From Geomonas edaphica (GTDB lineage: Bacteria > Desulfobacterota > Desulfuromonadia > Geobacterales > Geobacteraceae), in assembly GCF_004917075.1 (NCBI RefSeq), contig NZ_SSYB01000001.1:1223478-1287477 (forward strand): a stretch of 64,000 nt of DNA, given 5' to 3'. Made by a program: the position numbers and the translations under genes. Under the pieces are notes generated by a model. It had not been told where the DNA came from. It did not search any database and was given only the letters and a program-made list of their open reading frames with translations. Shown here piece after piece: positions 42,649 to 50,942 of this stretch. Numbering within the stretch: position 1 is the first letter of the stretch; each line of letters starts with the position of its first letter.

Positions 42649-43926
42649 ATGAAGCAACACACCGAGATACTCATCATGATCCTGCTCGCCCTGCTCTACG
42701 TCGCCTCGGCCGCGGCGCAGGATAACGCCCTTTTGATGTTCAAGCTAAAACCCGGTGCGACAGGTAAGGTCTGCATGGACTGCCACGTCAATATCCAGGA
42801 GACGGTGAAAAAGCCGTTCGTGCACACCCCGGTCAAGTCCGGCGACTGCACCGGGTGCCACAACCCGCATACCTCGTCCCACGGTAAGCTTCTCGCCGCC
42901 GATTCGAAGCAGATCTGCGCGCAGTGCCACGCCACTGTCATCCCGGCGGACGCACGCAGCAGCCACAAGCCGGTTGCCGAAGGAAACTGCATGAAGTGCC
43001 ACAGCCCGCACGCCTCTGAAAACAGGTTCAACATGCTGCGCGCAGGCAACGCGCTCTGTCTCGACTGCCACAAGGCCATGGGCGACACCCTCGCCAAGGT
43101 GAAGCACAAGCACAGCCCCGTAACCACCGGCTGCCTCACCTGCCACCTCCCCCATGCCTCCAGCAAGGCGGGCTTCCTGCTCAAGGACGAGGTGCCGGCA
43201 CTGTGCACCGGTTGCCACAAGGTGGACAAGCCGATCTTCATCAAGCAGCACATGAACTACCCGGTGGCCAAGGCGCGCTGCACCGCCTGCCACGACCCGC
43301 ACGGCTCCGACATGCCGAGCCTCCTCTACAACAACGTGCACAAGCCGGTAGCCAGCAAGATGTGCAGCCAGTGCCACAACGATGCCACCTCAAGCTCGCC
43401 GCTTAAGACCAAGCGCAGCGGCTCCGAGCTCTGCAAGGAGTGCCACAGCGACATGGTGAACTCCACCTTCGCGAAGAACAAGGTGCACTGGCCCCTGCTG
43501 GGCAAGCAGGGTTGCCTCACCTGCCACAACCCCCACGCGGCGAAAGAGAAGGGGCTGCTCAAGGCGGATCTGATCACCGTCTGTGGCAGCTGCCACAAGG
43601 ACACCATCCAGAGGCAGGAAAAGTCGCTCACCAAGCACGACCCGATCCAAAACGGGAACTGCATGGCCTGCCACGACCCCCACGCATCGAACAGCCAGTT
43701 CCTGACCAACAAGCCGTCCATCATAGACGTCTGCGGTAAGTGCCACGACTGGCAGAAGCACTCCACCCACCCCATCGGGGACAAGATCAAGGACAAGCGC
43801 AACAAGAACCTGACCATGCAGTGCCTGAGCTGCCACCGCGCGCACGGAACCGAATACAAGCACTTCATCCCGTTCCCGACCACGAGCGATCTGTGCACCC
43901 AGTGCCATGACCAGTACAAGAGGTAA
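42649..43926 (+). CDS. 16-haem c-type cytochrome with doubled CXXCH repeats
   Basis: 425 residues. Signal peptide (ILIMILLALLYVASAAAQ). Sixteen CXXCH sites by direct count, from CMDCH to CTQCH, arranged as doubled-CXXCH modules with the recurrent CHxPHxS motif; it is a shorter relative of the 26-haem protein before it and probably arose by duplication. It likely forms a second periplasmic or outer-membrane-associated electron carrier feeding the hexaheme filament proteins. GAGGAG precedes the ATG. Six bases separate it from the NHL gene. Confidence 0.9.
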   Translation: MKQHTEILIMILLALLYVASAAAQDNALLMFKLKPGATGKVCMDCHVNIQETVKKPFVHTPVKSGDCTGCHNPHTSSHGKLLAADSKQICAQCHATVIPADARSSHKPVAEGNCMKCHSPHASENRFNMLRAGNALCLDCHKAMGDTLAKVKHKHSPVTTGCLTCHLPHASSKAGFLLKDEVPALCTGCHKVDKPIFIKQHMNYPVAKARCTACHDPHGSDMPSLLYNNVHKPVASKMCSQCHNDATSSSPLKTKRSGSELCKECHSDMVNSTFAKNKVHWPLLGKQGCLTCHNPHAAKEKGLLKADLITVCGSCHKDTIQRQEKSLTKHDPIQNGNCMACHDPHASNSQFLTNKPSIIDVCGKCHDWQKHSTHPIGDKIKDKRNKNLTMQCLSCHRAHGTEYKHFIPFPTTSDLCTQCHDQYKR

Positions 43927-43932
43927 ATAGCC

Positions 43933-44832
43933 ATGTCTCGAATCTTCATGAAATACGCCGTGCTCGGCTTCGTGCTCCTCGCTGCCACCGGCGCGGCGGG
44001 GGCGGAGCGGCTCAAGCAGGTGACCGCGGTCTACCTGGACGACAAGGGGGGGGCACTCGCCGCCCCCGAGGGGATCGTCTGCGATGCCAAGGGGGGGATC
44101 GTAGTCGCCGACACTGGCAACGGCCGCCTGCTGAAATACAGCTTCAAGGATGCCGGCATCTCCGGGGGAAGCGAGGTGAAAGCGCCGCAGCTAACCGTAC
44201 CGACCCGGCTGCAACTCGACTCCAAAGGAGACATCTACGCCCTGGACGGCAAATTGCGCCGCATCGCCCACCTGAAGGGGGATGGAAGCTTCGTCGGATA
44301 CCTTGACCTGCATGGCGTCCCTGCCCCCGACCCTCAGATACGCAGCTTCAGGGTAGGGGCAAACGACCAGGTCTACCTCCTCGACATCCTCGGCCGAAGG
44401 GTCCTGGAGCTCGACCCAAGCGGCAACTTCCAGCGCCAGCTCCCCTTCCCTGCCGAAGCCGGCTTCTGCTCCGACCTCGCTCTGACCCGCGGGGGCGACC
44501 TCCTGCTGCTGGACAGCCTCGCCTCCGTGGTCTACGCGGCATCCAAGGGTGGGATCGAATTCAAGCCGCTGTCCAAGGACCTCAAGGAGTACGTGAGCTT
44601 CGCCACCTACCTGACCACTGACAGCCGGGGCACCATCTTCGTTATGGATCAAAACGGCAGTTCCCTGGTGACCCTCGGACCTGACGGCACCTATACCGGG
44701 CGACTGCTCGCCCTGGGGTGGAAGGAGGGGCAGCTCTACTACCCCGCGCAGATCTGCGTGAGCGACGGCGGCCTTCTTGGCATAGCGGACCGGAACAACT
44801 CCCGCGCCCAGTTCTTCGAGCTCATAAAGTAG
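43933..44832 (+). CDS. Exported NHL-repeat beta-propeller protein
   Basis: 299 residues with signal peptide (MKYAVLGFVLLAATGAAGA core) and about six NHL blades, clearest at LAAPEGIVCDAKGGIVVADTGNGRLLKY, VPTRLQLDSKGDIYALDG and LYYPAQICVSDGGLLGIADRNNSRAQFF. It is the second NHL propeller of the cluster, distinct from the one before omcS. Propellers alternating with cytochromes suggest scaffolds or assembly factors. AGAGG lies about nine bases upstream of the ATG. Confidence 0.82.
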   Translation: MSRIFMKYAVLGFVLLAATGAAGAERLKQVTAVYLDDKGGALAAPEGIVCDAKGGIVVADTGNGRLLKYSFKDAGISGGSEVKAPQLTVPTRLQLDSKGDIYALDGKLRRIAHLKGDGSFVGYLDLHGVPAPDPQIRSFRVGANDQVYLLDILGRRVLELDPSGNFQRQLPFPAEAGFCSDLALTRGGDLLLLDSLASVVYAASKGGIEFKPLSKDLKEYVSFATYLTTDSRGTIFVMDQNGSSLVTLGPDGTYTGRLLALGWKEGQLYYPAQICVSDGGLLGIADRNNSRAQFFELIK

Positions 44833-44887
44833 GACATGAGGGGGGGACTCGCCCCCTCGTACTGCGGAAAACGCAAAGGATTGAATT

Positions 44888-45418
44888 ATGAAGAGACGCA
44901 TGCTTTGCAATGGATGGTTCGCCATCCTCATGCTGGCCTGGGCCGCCACCTCATGGGCGGCCCCCCAGCCCGGCTTCAGCGTGGCCTTTCGGGCCTACCA
45001 GCAGCACGACTACCCCACCGCACTCCGGCTTTTCAAGGCCGACCACGGCGGAGACTCGTGCTACCTCCTCGGCATCATGTACTACAGGGGAGAAGGGGTC
45101 CCCGCCGACAAGAAGGAAGCGATCCGCTGGCTCACCGAGGCCGCGGAAAAGAATCACCTCCGGGCCCAGTACAACCTCGGCATGATCTACGACAAGGGGG
45201 ACGGAGTCCCGCAGGACCTGAAAGAGGCGGCCAAGTGGTACCGCATGGGGGCGGAAAAGGGGCATGCACAGTCCCAGTTCAACCTGGGGCTTATGTACAC
45301 AAACGGAGAAGGTGTCCCAAAGGATCACGTCGAAGCGGTCAAGTGGCTGCGCCTGGCAGCGAAGAAGGGACACGTCAACGCGCGCAAGCTGCTCAAAGTC
45401 ATGGGCGAGAAGTATTGA
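44888..45418 (+). CDS. Exported Sel1-repeat protein
   Basis: 176 residues. Signal peptide (MKRRMLCNGWFAILMLAWAATSWA) and three to four Sel1 repeats with the AxxWYRxAAExGHxxAQxxLGxMYxxGxGVPxD pattern (about 45-170). Sel1 solenoids are protein-interaction scaffolds. Here it could organise cytochrome assembly in the periplasm; that is inference from location. AAGGA precedes the ATG. A GAGGGGG-CCCCCTC hairpin lies in the 55-base gap before it. Confidence 0.85.
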   Translation: MKRRMLCNGWFAILMLAWAATSWAAPQPGFSVAFRAYQQHDYPTALRLFKADHGGDSCYLLGIMYYRGEGVPADKKEAIRWLTEAAEKNHLRAQYNLGMIYDKGDGVPQDLKEAAKWYRMGAEKGHAQSQFNLGLMYTNGEGVPKDHVEAVKWLRLAAKKGHVNARKLLKVMGEKY

Positions 45419-45455
45419 CCGCGGCAACGGGACGATGACCCCAAGGAGGAACGAG

Positions 45456-45788
45456 ATGAAACATTTTTGCCTGGCCGCAGCCGTGCTGATGATGCTGGTG
45501 GTCGCCTCAGGATGTAACAAGGCCTACGGGATCGTCGGTACCTGGGCCAACCCGCAGGTACCGGAGACGGTCCATTTCAAGGCCGACCATACCGGGGTGT
45601 TCGTCGTGAAGGGCTACCCCTCGCTGCAGTTCACCTGGCAGGACGACAAAAACGGGATGGTGAGGCTGGACATAGCGATCCAGGGAACGGTGAAATCGCT
45701 TTACGGCAAGCTCGACAACGGTGCCTTCGTCATCGCGGGGAACGGGCAGAAGGCGATCTATCGCCGGCAGGATGACCAAAAAGGTTAA
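45456..45788 (+). CDS. Small lipoprotein of unknown function
   Basis: 110 residues. Signal peptide with lipobox VVASGC, followed by a small beta-rich domain (GIVGTWANPQVPETVHFKADHTGVFVVK and GTVKSLYGKLDNGAFVIAG) resembling a lipocalin-like or META-type barrel. AAGGAGG lies six bases before the ATG. It is 37 bases after the Sel1 gene and five bases before the second OmcS-family cytochrome, so it belongs to the operon. Confidence 0.75.
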   Translation: MKHFCLAAAVLMMLVVASGCNKAYGIVGTWANPQVPETVHFKADHTGVFVVKGYPSLQFTWQDDKNGMVRLDIAIQGTVKSLYGKLDNGAFVIAGNGQKAIYRRQDDQKG

Positions 45789-45793
45789 ACGGC

Positions 45794-47086
45794 ATGAAGG
45801 TGCCCACGAAATTTTTGTCCGCACTTCTGTTGGTTGCGGCCGGAGCAGGCAACGCCCTCGCCTTTCACAGCGGCGGGGTCGCCGCCTGCGACGGTTGCCA
45901 CACCGTACACAACTCCTCTGGCGGGATGGCGGCAAGTACCAAAGGGTCGGCGAATCAGTACCTGCTGCAGGGCTCGGATCCGAGCTCGACCTGCCTCATC
46001 TGTCACTCCGGCGCCACCCCGACCGACAGCTACCGGGTGGCCACGAACCCACCGCCTCCCCTGGGGCTGCCGCCGGTCCAGCTGACTCCCGGGGGAGATT
46101 TCGCCTGGCTGCAGAAAAACTACAGCTGGGTCGACCCCGCCACCGGTCTCGCCGTTTCCAGCAGCGGTGATGCCCACGGGCATAACATCATCGCCAACGA
46201 TTTCCTGTATTTCCAGGACGCCCGCAATGCGCTGGCTCCCGGCGGCACGTACCCGTCTGCGAGCCTCAGCTGCATCAGTTGCCATGACCCGCACGGCGGG
46301 TACCGCATTCTCGACAGTAGCGGCGCGGTGGCCAAGGGGGGCAAGCCGATTGCCGGTTCCGGCTCCTACGGCGCCCTCCCCACGGCAAGCGAGGCGGTCG
46401 GGAGTTACCGGATGCTGGCGGGAGCCGGATATGCGCCCGCCTCGTACCCCCTGGCTCCTTTCGTCAACGATCCGCCCTCCGCCGTGTCCCCCGCAACCTA
46501 CAACAGGGCTGAGAGCACCTCGGATACCCGTGTAGCCTATGGCCGGGGCATGTCGGAATGGTGCGGCAACTGCCACGCCGGCCTGACGCACTCCTCCTAC
46601 CCCGGCGACACGGTGGCAAACCACCCCTCCGGCAACAGCGCCAAGCTCCCGACCGACGTTGTCGCCACCTACAACGCCTACATCGCCACGGGAAACCTGG
46701 GGGGGACCGTCGCCAACGCCTACACCTCGATGGTCCCCTTCGAGGAAGGGACCTCCGACGCGACGCAACTCGCCATTGCCACCACCTCGACCGCCGGCCC
46801 TTCCGTCGACGACAACGTGACCTGCCTTACCTGCCACCGGGCCCACGCCTCCGCCTGGGACAGCGCAACGCGCTGGAACTGCGCCAAGGGGGTCTACCTC
46901 ACCGTGGCAGGCTCCTGGCCCGGAATCGATGCCCCCACCCTGCAGGGTCAGTCGGGGCCCGTCTCCACCGGCAAGACCATGGCTGAATACCAGCAAGGGA
47001 TGTATGGGAGACCGGCGAGCCAGTACGCGACCAACCAGTGGTCCCTGTGCAACAAATGCCACGAGAACGACTCTTACAAACAGTAA
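45794..47086 (+). CDS. OmcS-family hexaheme c-type cytochrome, paralogue 2
   Basis: 430 residues, signal peptide MKVPTKFLSALLLVAAGAGN-ALA and mature start FHSGGVAACDGCHTVHNSS. Six CXXCH sites: CDGCH, CLICH, CISCH, CGNCH, CLTCH, CNKCH. Family blocks are kept (TPGGDFAWLQ, ISCHDPHGGYR, RVAYGRGMSEWCGNCH, CLTCHRAHASAWDSATR). The inter-subunit His16 is kept as TVH, so filament formation is possible. Unlike paralogue 1 the Tyr-His after the second haem site reads Tyr-Arg. The C-terminus is longer by a few residues (CHENDSYKQ). It is the last gene before a strong terminator. Confidence 0.88.
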   Translation: MKVPTKFLSALLLVAAGAGNALAFHSGGVAACDGCHTVHNSSGGMAASTKGSANQYLLQGSDPSSTCLICHSGATPTDSYRVATNPPPPLGLPPVQLTPGGDFAWLQKNYSWVDPATGLAVSSSGDAHGHNIIANDFLYFQDARNALAPGGTYPSASLSCISCHDPHGGYRILDSSGAVAKGGKPIAGSGSYGALPTASEAVGSYRMLAGAGYAPASYPLAPFVNDPPSAVSPATYNRAESTSDTRVAYGRGMSEWCGNCHAGLTHSSYPGDTVANHPSGNSAKLPTDVVATYNAYIATGNLGGTVANAYTSMVPFEEGTSDATQLAIATTSTAGPSVDDNVTCLTCHRAHASAWDSATRWNCAKGVYLTVAGSWPGIDAPTLQGQSGPVSTGKTMAEYQQGMYGRPASQYATNQWSLCNKCHENDSYKQ

Positions 47087-47142
47087 ATTTCACGGCGAAC
47101 TTTCTACCTGCTACCCGTCCGTTCCGTGCTCCTAAAACAAAG

Positions 47143-47165
47143 CGCCCCTTGATCGGGGCGTTTTT
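47143..47165 (+). terminator. Intrinsic terminator ending the nanowire operon
   Basis: CGCCCC-TTGATC-GGGGCG followed by five T, 57 bases after the stop of the second OmcS-family gene. Confidence 0.9.
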
Positions 47166-47292
47166 CTGTCTCAAGCGCACAGCCATACCTTCTCTTCGCT
47201 AACGCCTCAAGTTATAGCCGTTCTCCCCGATGAGTCCATCATCGGGCCGAGAGAGCACCTTCCTCTTGTTGCCGCGGGAAAGGGGACAGGCT

Positions 47293-48519
47293 ATGCGAGG
47301 AATGAAGGCTGCCATCGCTTTTTTGCTGGTGCTGACTGTCGATATCGCCGACGGGAATGCGGGCTTCCATAACGGCGGGACCGGGGCCTGCGACGGCTGC
47401 CACGGTTCGCTGGCGGCTGCCGGTTCTTCCGCTTTGCAGCCAGGCACCACGACGAGCGAGATATGCCTGCGCTGCCATGCAGCGGCACGACCTGAAGACT
47501 ACCAGGTCGCTACCAGTCCGGCCCCTCCCCACGGGGTCCCCCTCGCCTCGCTCACCCCCGGCGGAGACTTTGCCTACCTGACCAAGCAGTACTACTGGTC
47601 CGAAGCCAACGGAGCGCGCGCGGTGAGCCCGGGAGAGCGGCACGGCCACAACATAGCCGCGCCGGCTTACGGTTACTTTCCCGATGCAACACTCACCTCA
47701 TCCCCCGGCGGGACCTACCCCTCGGATGCCCTTTCCTGCATCAGCTGCCACGATCCGCACGGCAACTACCGGGTAACCGACAGCGCAGGCACTGTAACGG
47801 CGTCGGGTAATCCGGTCATCGGCTCCGGCTCATATGGCGCCTCCCCAAGCGCCACAGATGCCGTCGGGAGCTATCGTCTGCTTGCCGGCAGGGGATACGG
47901 TACCAGGGGCACGAGCCACGAGTTCGTTTACGACCCGCCCATCGCGGTCGCCCCGCGGGAATACAACCGCGGCGAAGATAGCGGTGATACCCGGGTCGCC
48001 TATGGCAAGGGGAGCAGCGAGTGGTGCCTGAACTGCCACGGCGGGCTGTCCAACTGGCAAGGGAGCGCCCATCTGCACCCCTCGGGGGTCGCCCTTGGTG
48101 AGGCGATCGCGAAGACCTACAACCATTACGTGAAAAGCGGCGACCTGAGCGGCAACGAGAGCGGCGCCTTCACCTCTTTGGTCCCCTTTCAAAGCGGCGA
48201 CCTGACCGACGTGCGGCAACTGGCCTCGATCACCACCTCCCACGCCGGCCCCAAGCCTGACGACAAGGTCATGTGCCTCACCTGCCACCGGGCTCACGCC
48301 TCGGCCTTCGACGCCATAACCAGGTGGGACACGAAGGAGACGGTCCTCACCGTGAATGGCGGCTACCCCGGCACCGATGCTGTCAGCCAGGGGAGCGACC
48401 CTGGCGCCGCCGGCGGAAAGACCAGGGCGGAGTACCGCGTCGCCATGTACGACCGCGCCCCGTCGCATTTCGGCCGTTTCCAGCGCAGCCTGTGCAACAA
48501 GTGCCACGCCATGGACTGA
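47293..48519 (+). CDS. OmcS-family hexaheme c-type cytochrome, paralogue 3 (lacks inter-subunit His16)
   Basis: 408 residues, signal peptide MRGMKAAIAFLLVLTVDIAD and mature start FHNGGTGACDGCHGSLAAAG. Six CXXCH sites: CDGCH, CLRCH, CISCH, CLNCH, CLTCH, CNKCH. Family blocks remain (TPGGDFAYLTK, ISCHDPHGNYR, RVAYGKGSSEWCLNCH, CLTCHRAHASAFDAITR). At mature position 16, where OmcS and both other paralogues have the His that ligates the next subunit's haem, this protein has Leu. So it should not polymerise by the known OmcS contact; it could cap a filament, act as a monomer, or bind haem 5 differently. It lies after the operon terminator, so it is separately expressed. The start is set by AGGGGACAGG upstream. 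Confidence 0.88.
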   Translation: MRGMKAAIAFLLVLTVDIADGNAGFHNGGTGACDGCHGSLAAAGSSALQPGTTTSEICLRCHAAARPEDYQVATSPAPPHGVPLASLTPGGDFAYLTKQYYWSEANGARAVSPGERHGHNIAAPAYGYFPDATLTSSPGGTYPSDALSCISCHDPHGNYRVTDSAGTVTASGNPVIGSGSYGASPSATDAVGSYRLLAGRGYGTRGTSHEFVYDPPIAVAPREYNRGEDSGDTRVAYGKGSSEWCLNCHGGLSNWQGSAHLHPSGVALGEAIAKTYNHYVKSGDLSGNESGAFTSLVPFQSGDLTDVRQLASITTSHAGPKPDDKVMCLTCHRAHASAFDAITRWDTKETVLTVNGGYPGTDAVSQGSDPGAAGGKTRAEYRVAMYDRAPSHFGRFQRSLCNKCHAMD

Positions 48520-48601
48520 CCCGGGCCGGGTCAGGCCGCAGTTAATGGCGGCATTGCCGGCCCGCCATGCTATAATGAGCGCCATGGCCCCCTTCCCTCC
48601 C

Positions 48602-50188
48602 ATGAGACGGACGATGTATATCGCGTTGCGACTGGTTCTGCTGATCTGCGTTTCGCTCTGGCTCACGTTCATTATCAACCACAAGAACTACGACTACGTC
48701 CTCAACAAGACCCTGCTCAGTATCCATACCAATCTCAAAACATCCAAGCTCACCAGCGTCCTTCCTGAAGCCGTCGAGTCGATGCTGATCCAAAACCAGA
48801 GAGGACCGCTCCAGGAGCTTCTGGACCGAAATTACAGCATCTTCGCCCTGGTGGTCACGGACTGCCGCACCGACGCCCTTTATTGCCCGGACCAGAAGGT
48901 GTTGATGACGACCTCCCCCAACCTCCTCGTCAGGAAACTTCCCGCTCGTGAGAACCTGGTCAACTATCCCTTTATCCTGCTGCGCCTGCCCGTTCCCGCC
49001 GACGCGTCCCGCTCGCAGGCGCCTCGCCCCATCATCGGAAGGCTCTACACGATCAGCACCATGCCGGAGAGCTTCGCGGACGATTACCAGGAGTGGCTGA
49101 AGGATCCCTTTGGCGACTACAGCCTGTGGAAGACCTACCTCACCACCACGGTGAACAGCCTGGTAGCCGCCCTGCTGGTGTGGGTGATTCTGGAACTCTT
49201 CATCAAGATAAAGTTGATCCAGGGAAGGGCCGCTCTGGAAAGGGAGCGCATCCTCATTGCCAACGCAGACAAATATCTGCGCCGGATGGAAGACAAAGAG
49301 GCCCAGATCGCCGAGCAGGAAAAGGCCTCTTATGCCCAGTTCGAGGTCCTTATCGGCCGGATCAAGGAGCTAGAGGCCACCCTGCACCATGACAGGGAGC
49401 AGCAGCTCGCGGCCGAAGCGATAATCCATTCCATCGAACAGGAATGGCAAGCGCAGGTGGTGCAATTCAGGGAACAGCTGGAACAGACGGGCCGGGAAAA
49501 GGCCGCCTTGCTAAGCGAGGTGACACGATACCGAAGCGCATCGGGAAAGGAAAAAGAGGAGGCGTCGCGAACCCTCACCAACGCGATCTCAACCCCCTTC
49601 GAGAACGCACTGGAACGCGAGATCAGGGAAACCCTCGGTTCCGCGACGAAGGCGAAATCGGGGGCGTGGAGGGTGCTGCACCAGGTTGATGTTGCGGTGG
49701 GAAAAGAGGTGAGCCGGTTCATTGACAGCGTGGTGATCAGCAAGGACTGCATCACGGTGATCGAAGCGAAGAACTACTCCGGCAGGATCTTCGCAGATGG
49801 GGACGTGGAGAATACCGCTTGGCACTGCCAGCCAGGGAACCGCACAGCAGTGGCGATCAAGGCGAGCTGGGGGGTGAACCCGTACCACCAGGTACGAGAG
49901 TATGTGATGACCCTGATGAACGTCGTCAACACCCGTGGCAGTTGGCGGCTGCCCGTTTATGGAGTCATCGTCTTCCCCGGCGGGGCTGACCTCTCCGGGG
50001 TAGGAGAGCGGCTCGGCAAATTCTATCGGGTGACCAGCAGCGACCGGCTCATCGCCACCCTGGACAACATCGAAGCGGAGGCCCGTCGCGAGAATGCCCA
50101 CACGAAAAGGCCCCAGCCGTTGCAGGTCGAGGAGTTGGTCCTGGGGCGTAGAACCGTGAAAAATACCGCAAAGCTTGCGGCAAGATGA
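48602..50188 (+). CDS. Membrane protein with coiled coil and C-terminal NERD (nuclease-related) domain
   Basis: 528 residues. TM1 (about 6-25, IALRLVLLICVSLWLTFII), an extracytoplasmic domain of about 150 residues, TM2 (about 180-203, LVAALLVWVILELFI), a long charged coiled coil (about 210-345) and a NERD domain (about 345-470) with the nuclease-like VVISKDCITVIEAKNYSG, where Asp and Glu-x-Lys fit the PD-(D/E)XK-type core. NERD domains are thought to act on or bind DNA or RNA; a membrane-tethered one with a sensor-like domain is unusual. A TATAAT at 48571 is a possible -10. The start is uncertain; ATG at 48584 and 48614 are alternatives. Confidence 0.75.
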   Translation: MRRTMYIALRLVLLICVSLWLTFIINHKNYDYVLNKTLLSIHTNLKTSKLTSVLPEAVESMLIQNQRGPLQELLDRNYSIFALVVTDCRTDALYCPDQKVLMTTSPNLLVRKLPARENLVNYPFILLRLPVPADASRSQAPRPIIGRLYTISTMPESFADDYQEWLKDPFGDYSLWKTYLTTTVNSLVAALLVWVILELFIKIKLIQGRAALERERILIANADKYLRRMEDKEAQIAEQEKASYAQFEVLIGRIKELEATLHHDREQQLAAEAIIHSIEQEWQAQVVQFREQLEQTGREKAALLSEVTRYRSASGKEKEEASRTLTNAISTPFENALEREIRETLGSATKAKSGAWRVLHQVDVAVGKEVSRFIDSVVISKDCITVIEAKNYSGRIFADGDVENTAWHCQPGNRTAVAIKASWGVNPYHQVREYVMTLMNVVNTRGSWRLPVYGVIVFPGGADLSGVGERLGKFYRVTSSDRLIATLDNIEAEARRENAHTKRPQPLQVEELVLGRRTVKNTAKLAAR

Positions 50189-50225
50189 TCTGACACCTGC
50201 TCACTATCAGCGTATGGATAACAAA

Positions 50226-50258
50226 ACGGCCAGTCAGCTGTTTCAGCTGACTGGCCGT
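50226..50258. terminator. Perfect 15-bp inverted repeat after the NERD gene
   Basis: ACGGCCAGTCAGCTG, TTT loop, CAGCTGACTGGCCGT, with TTTTG only on the minus strand. It lies 37 bases after the stop and directly abuts a coding remnant. Confidence 0.65.
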
Positions 50259-50355
50259 GCTCACCACGCACGAGACCATCACCCAGGTGTACCAGAACCT
50301 ACCCGACATCGAACTGTTCCGCAGCTTCGGTTCCGAGACTGAGACAAAATATTAA
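50257..50355 (+). pseudogene. C-terminal remnant of an unidentified gene
   Basis: A 32-codon open stretch (VLTTHETITQVYQNLPDIEL, then FRSFGSETETKY and TAA) that reads like the natural end of a protein but begins inside the inverted repeat with no start or ribosome site. The parent family is not recognised. GC content drops after it. Confidence 0.3.
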
Positions 50356-50529
50356 GAATCTGCAGTGTAGTGAAGTCACCCTCTATTGAATTCGAAAAAA
50401 GAAGCCGCAAATACTAAAATGACTTGAGAGAGAGGAGCTGTGTCTGTAATGATTCGTGGGCTCTTGATCGGCGTCCACCATCGTACTAATAGATGACAAA
50501 GGACGCGAGCCAACTAAGACAGAGTGAAG

Positions 50530-50557
50530 TTGACAACCATAAAACTGGTAGTATCAG
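50530..50557 (+). promoter_or_regulatory. Promoter of the second riboswitch transcript
   Basis: TTGACA (50530-50535), 16-base spacer, TATCAG (50552-50557). The predicted start coincides with the 5' edge of the aptamer, matching the arrangement at 25449-25476. Confidence 0.6.
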
Positions 50558-50558
50558 T

Positions 50559-50638
50559 TTAGCAAACCAACCCCACCGTGAGGACTGGGGCGGATAGTAT
50601 AGGGTCTTCCTTCAGGAAGATGGTCGGGCTGCCACCGA
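50559..50638 (+). ncRNA. Candidate GEMM-I-like cyclic dinucleotide riboswitch (variant)
   Basis: TTAGCAAACC (P1 side), stem CCCCA..CC-GTGA-GG..TGGGG with a GNRA tetraloop, GGGGCGGATAGTATAGGGTC in the place of GGGACGCAAAGCCACGGGTC, stem GTCTTCC-TTCA-GGAAGAT, and GGTCGGGCTGCC in the place of AGCCGGGTTGCC. It shares the C to G change after GRC with the copy at 25357-25439. The base I equate with G20 is A here, as in the cGAMP-sensing subgroup known from Geobacter. A terminator-like stem and six T follow. Confidence 0.55.
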
Positions 50639-50645
50639 ATTATCT

Positions 50646-50666
50646 GCCGGCAACTCGGCCTTTTTT
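50646..50666 (+). terminator. Terminator-like hairpin after the second riboswitch
   Basis: GCCG-GCAACT-CGGC then C and six T. The stem is short; pairing with the 3' part of the aptamer could give the alternative structure. Confidence 0.5.
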
Positions 50667-50942
50667 CTGCCCGCACGAAGCGCAGCATTTTAGAGAGGAG
50701 CTCGCTAAGCCGAGGACAACACTGTCGGCAAGCCAACAACTCATCGGCGCAGAAATGGAAAAGTCCCGACGGCCGGCACCGATCCTCACCGTCAACGCCC
50801 CTGAAGTGGTGGCGACGCCCATATGCGAAGCCTGTCGACCATCGTGCCGGTGATTGACGGGCGGAGCTTTTCACCTCTTTCAACTGCCCCATCTTGCATT
50901 TATCCAACACTAGCCTCCCGGCCTCCCGACTGCTCGTAAATC

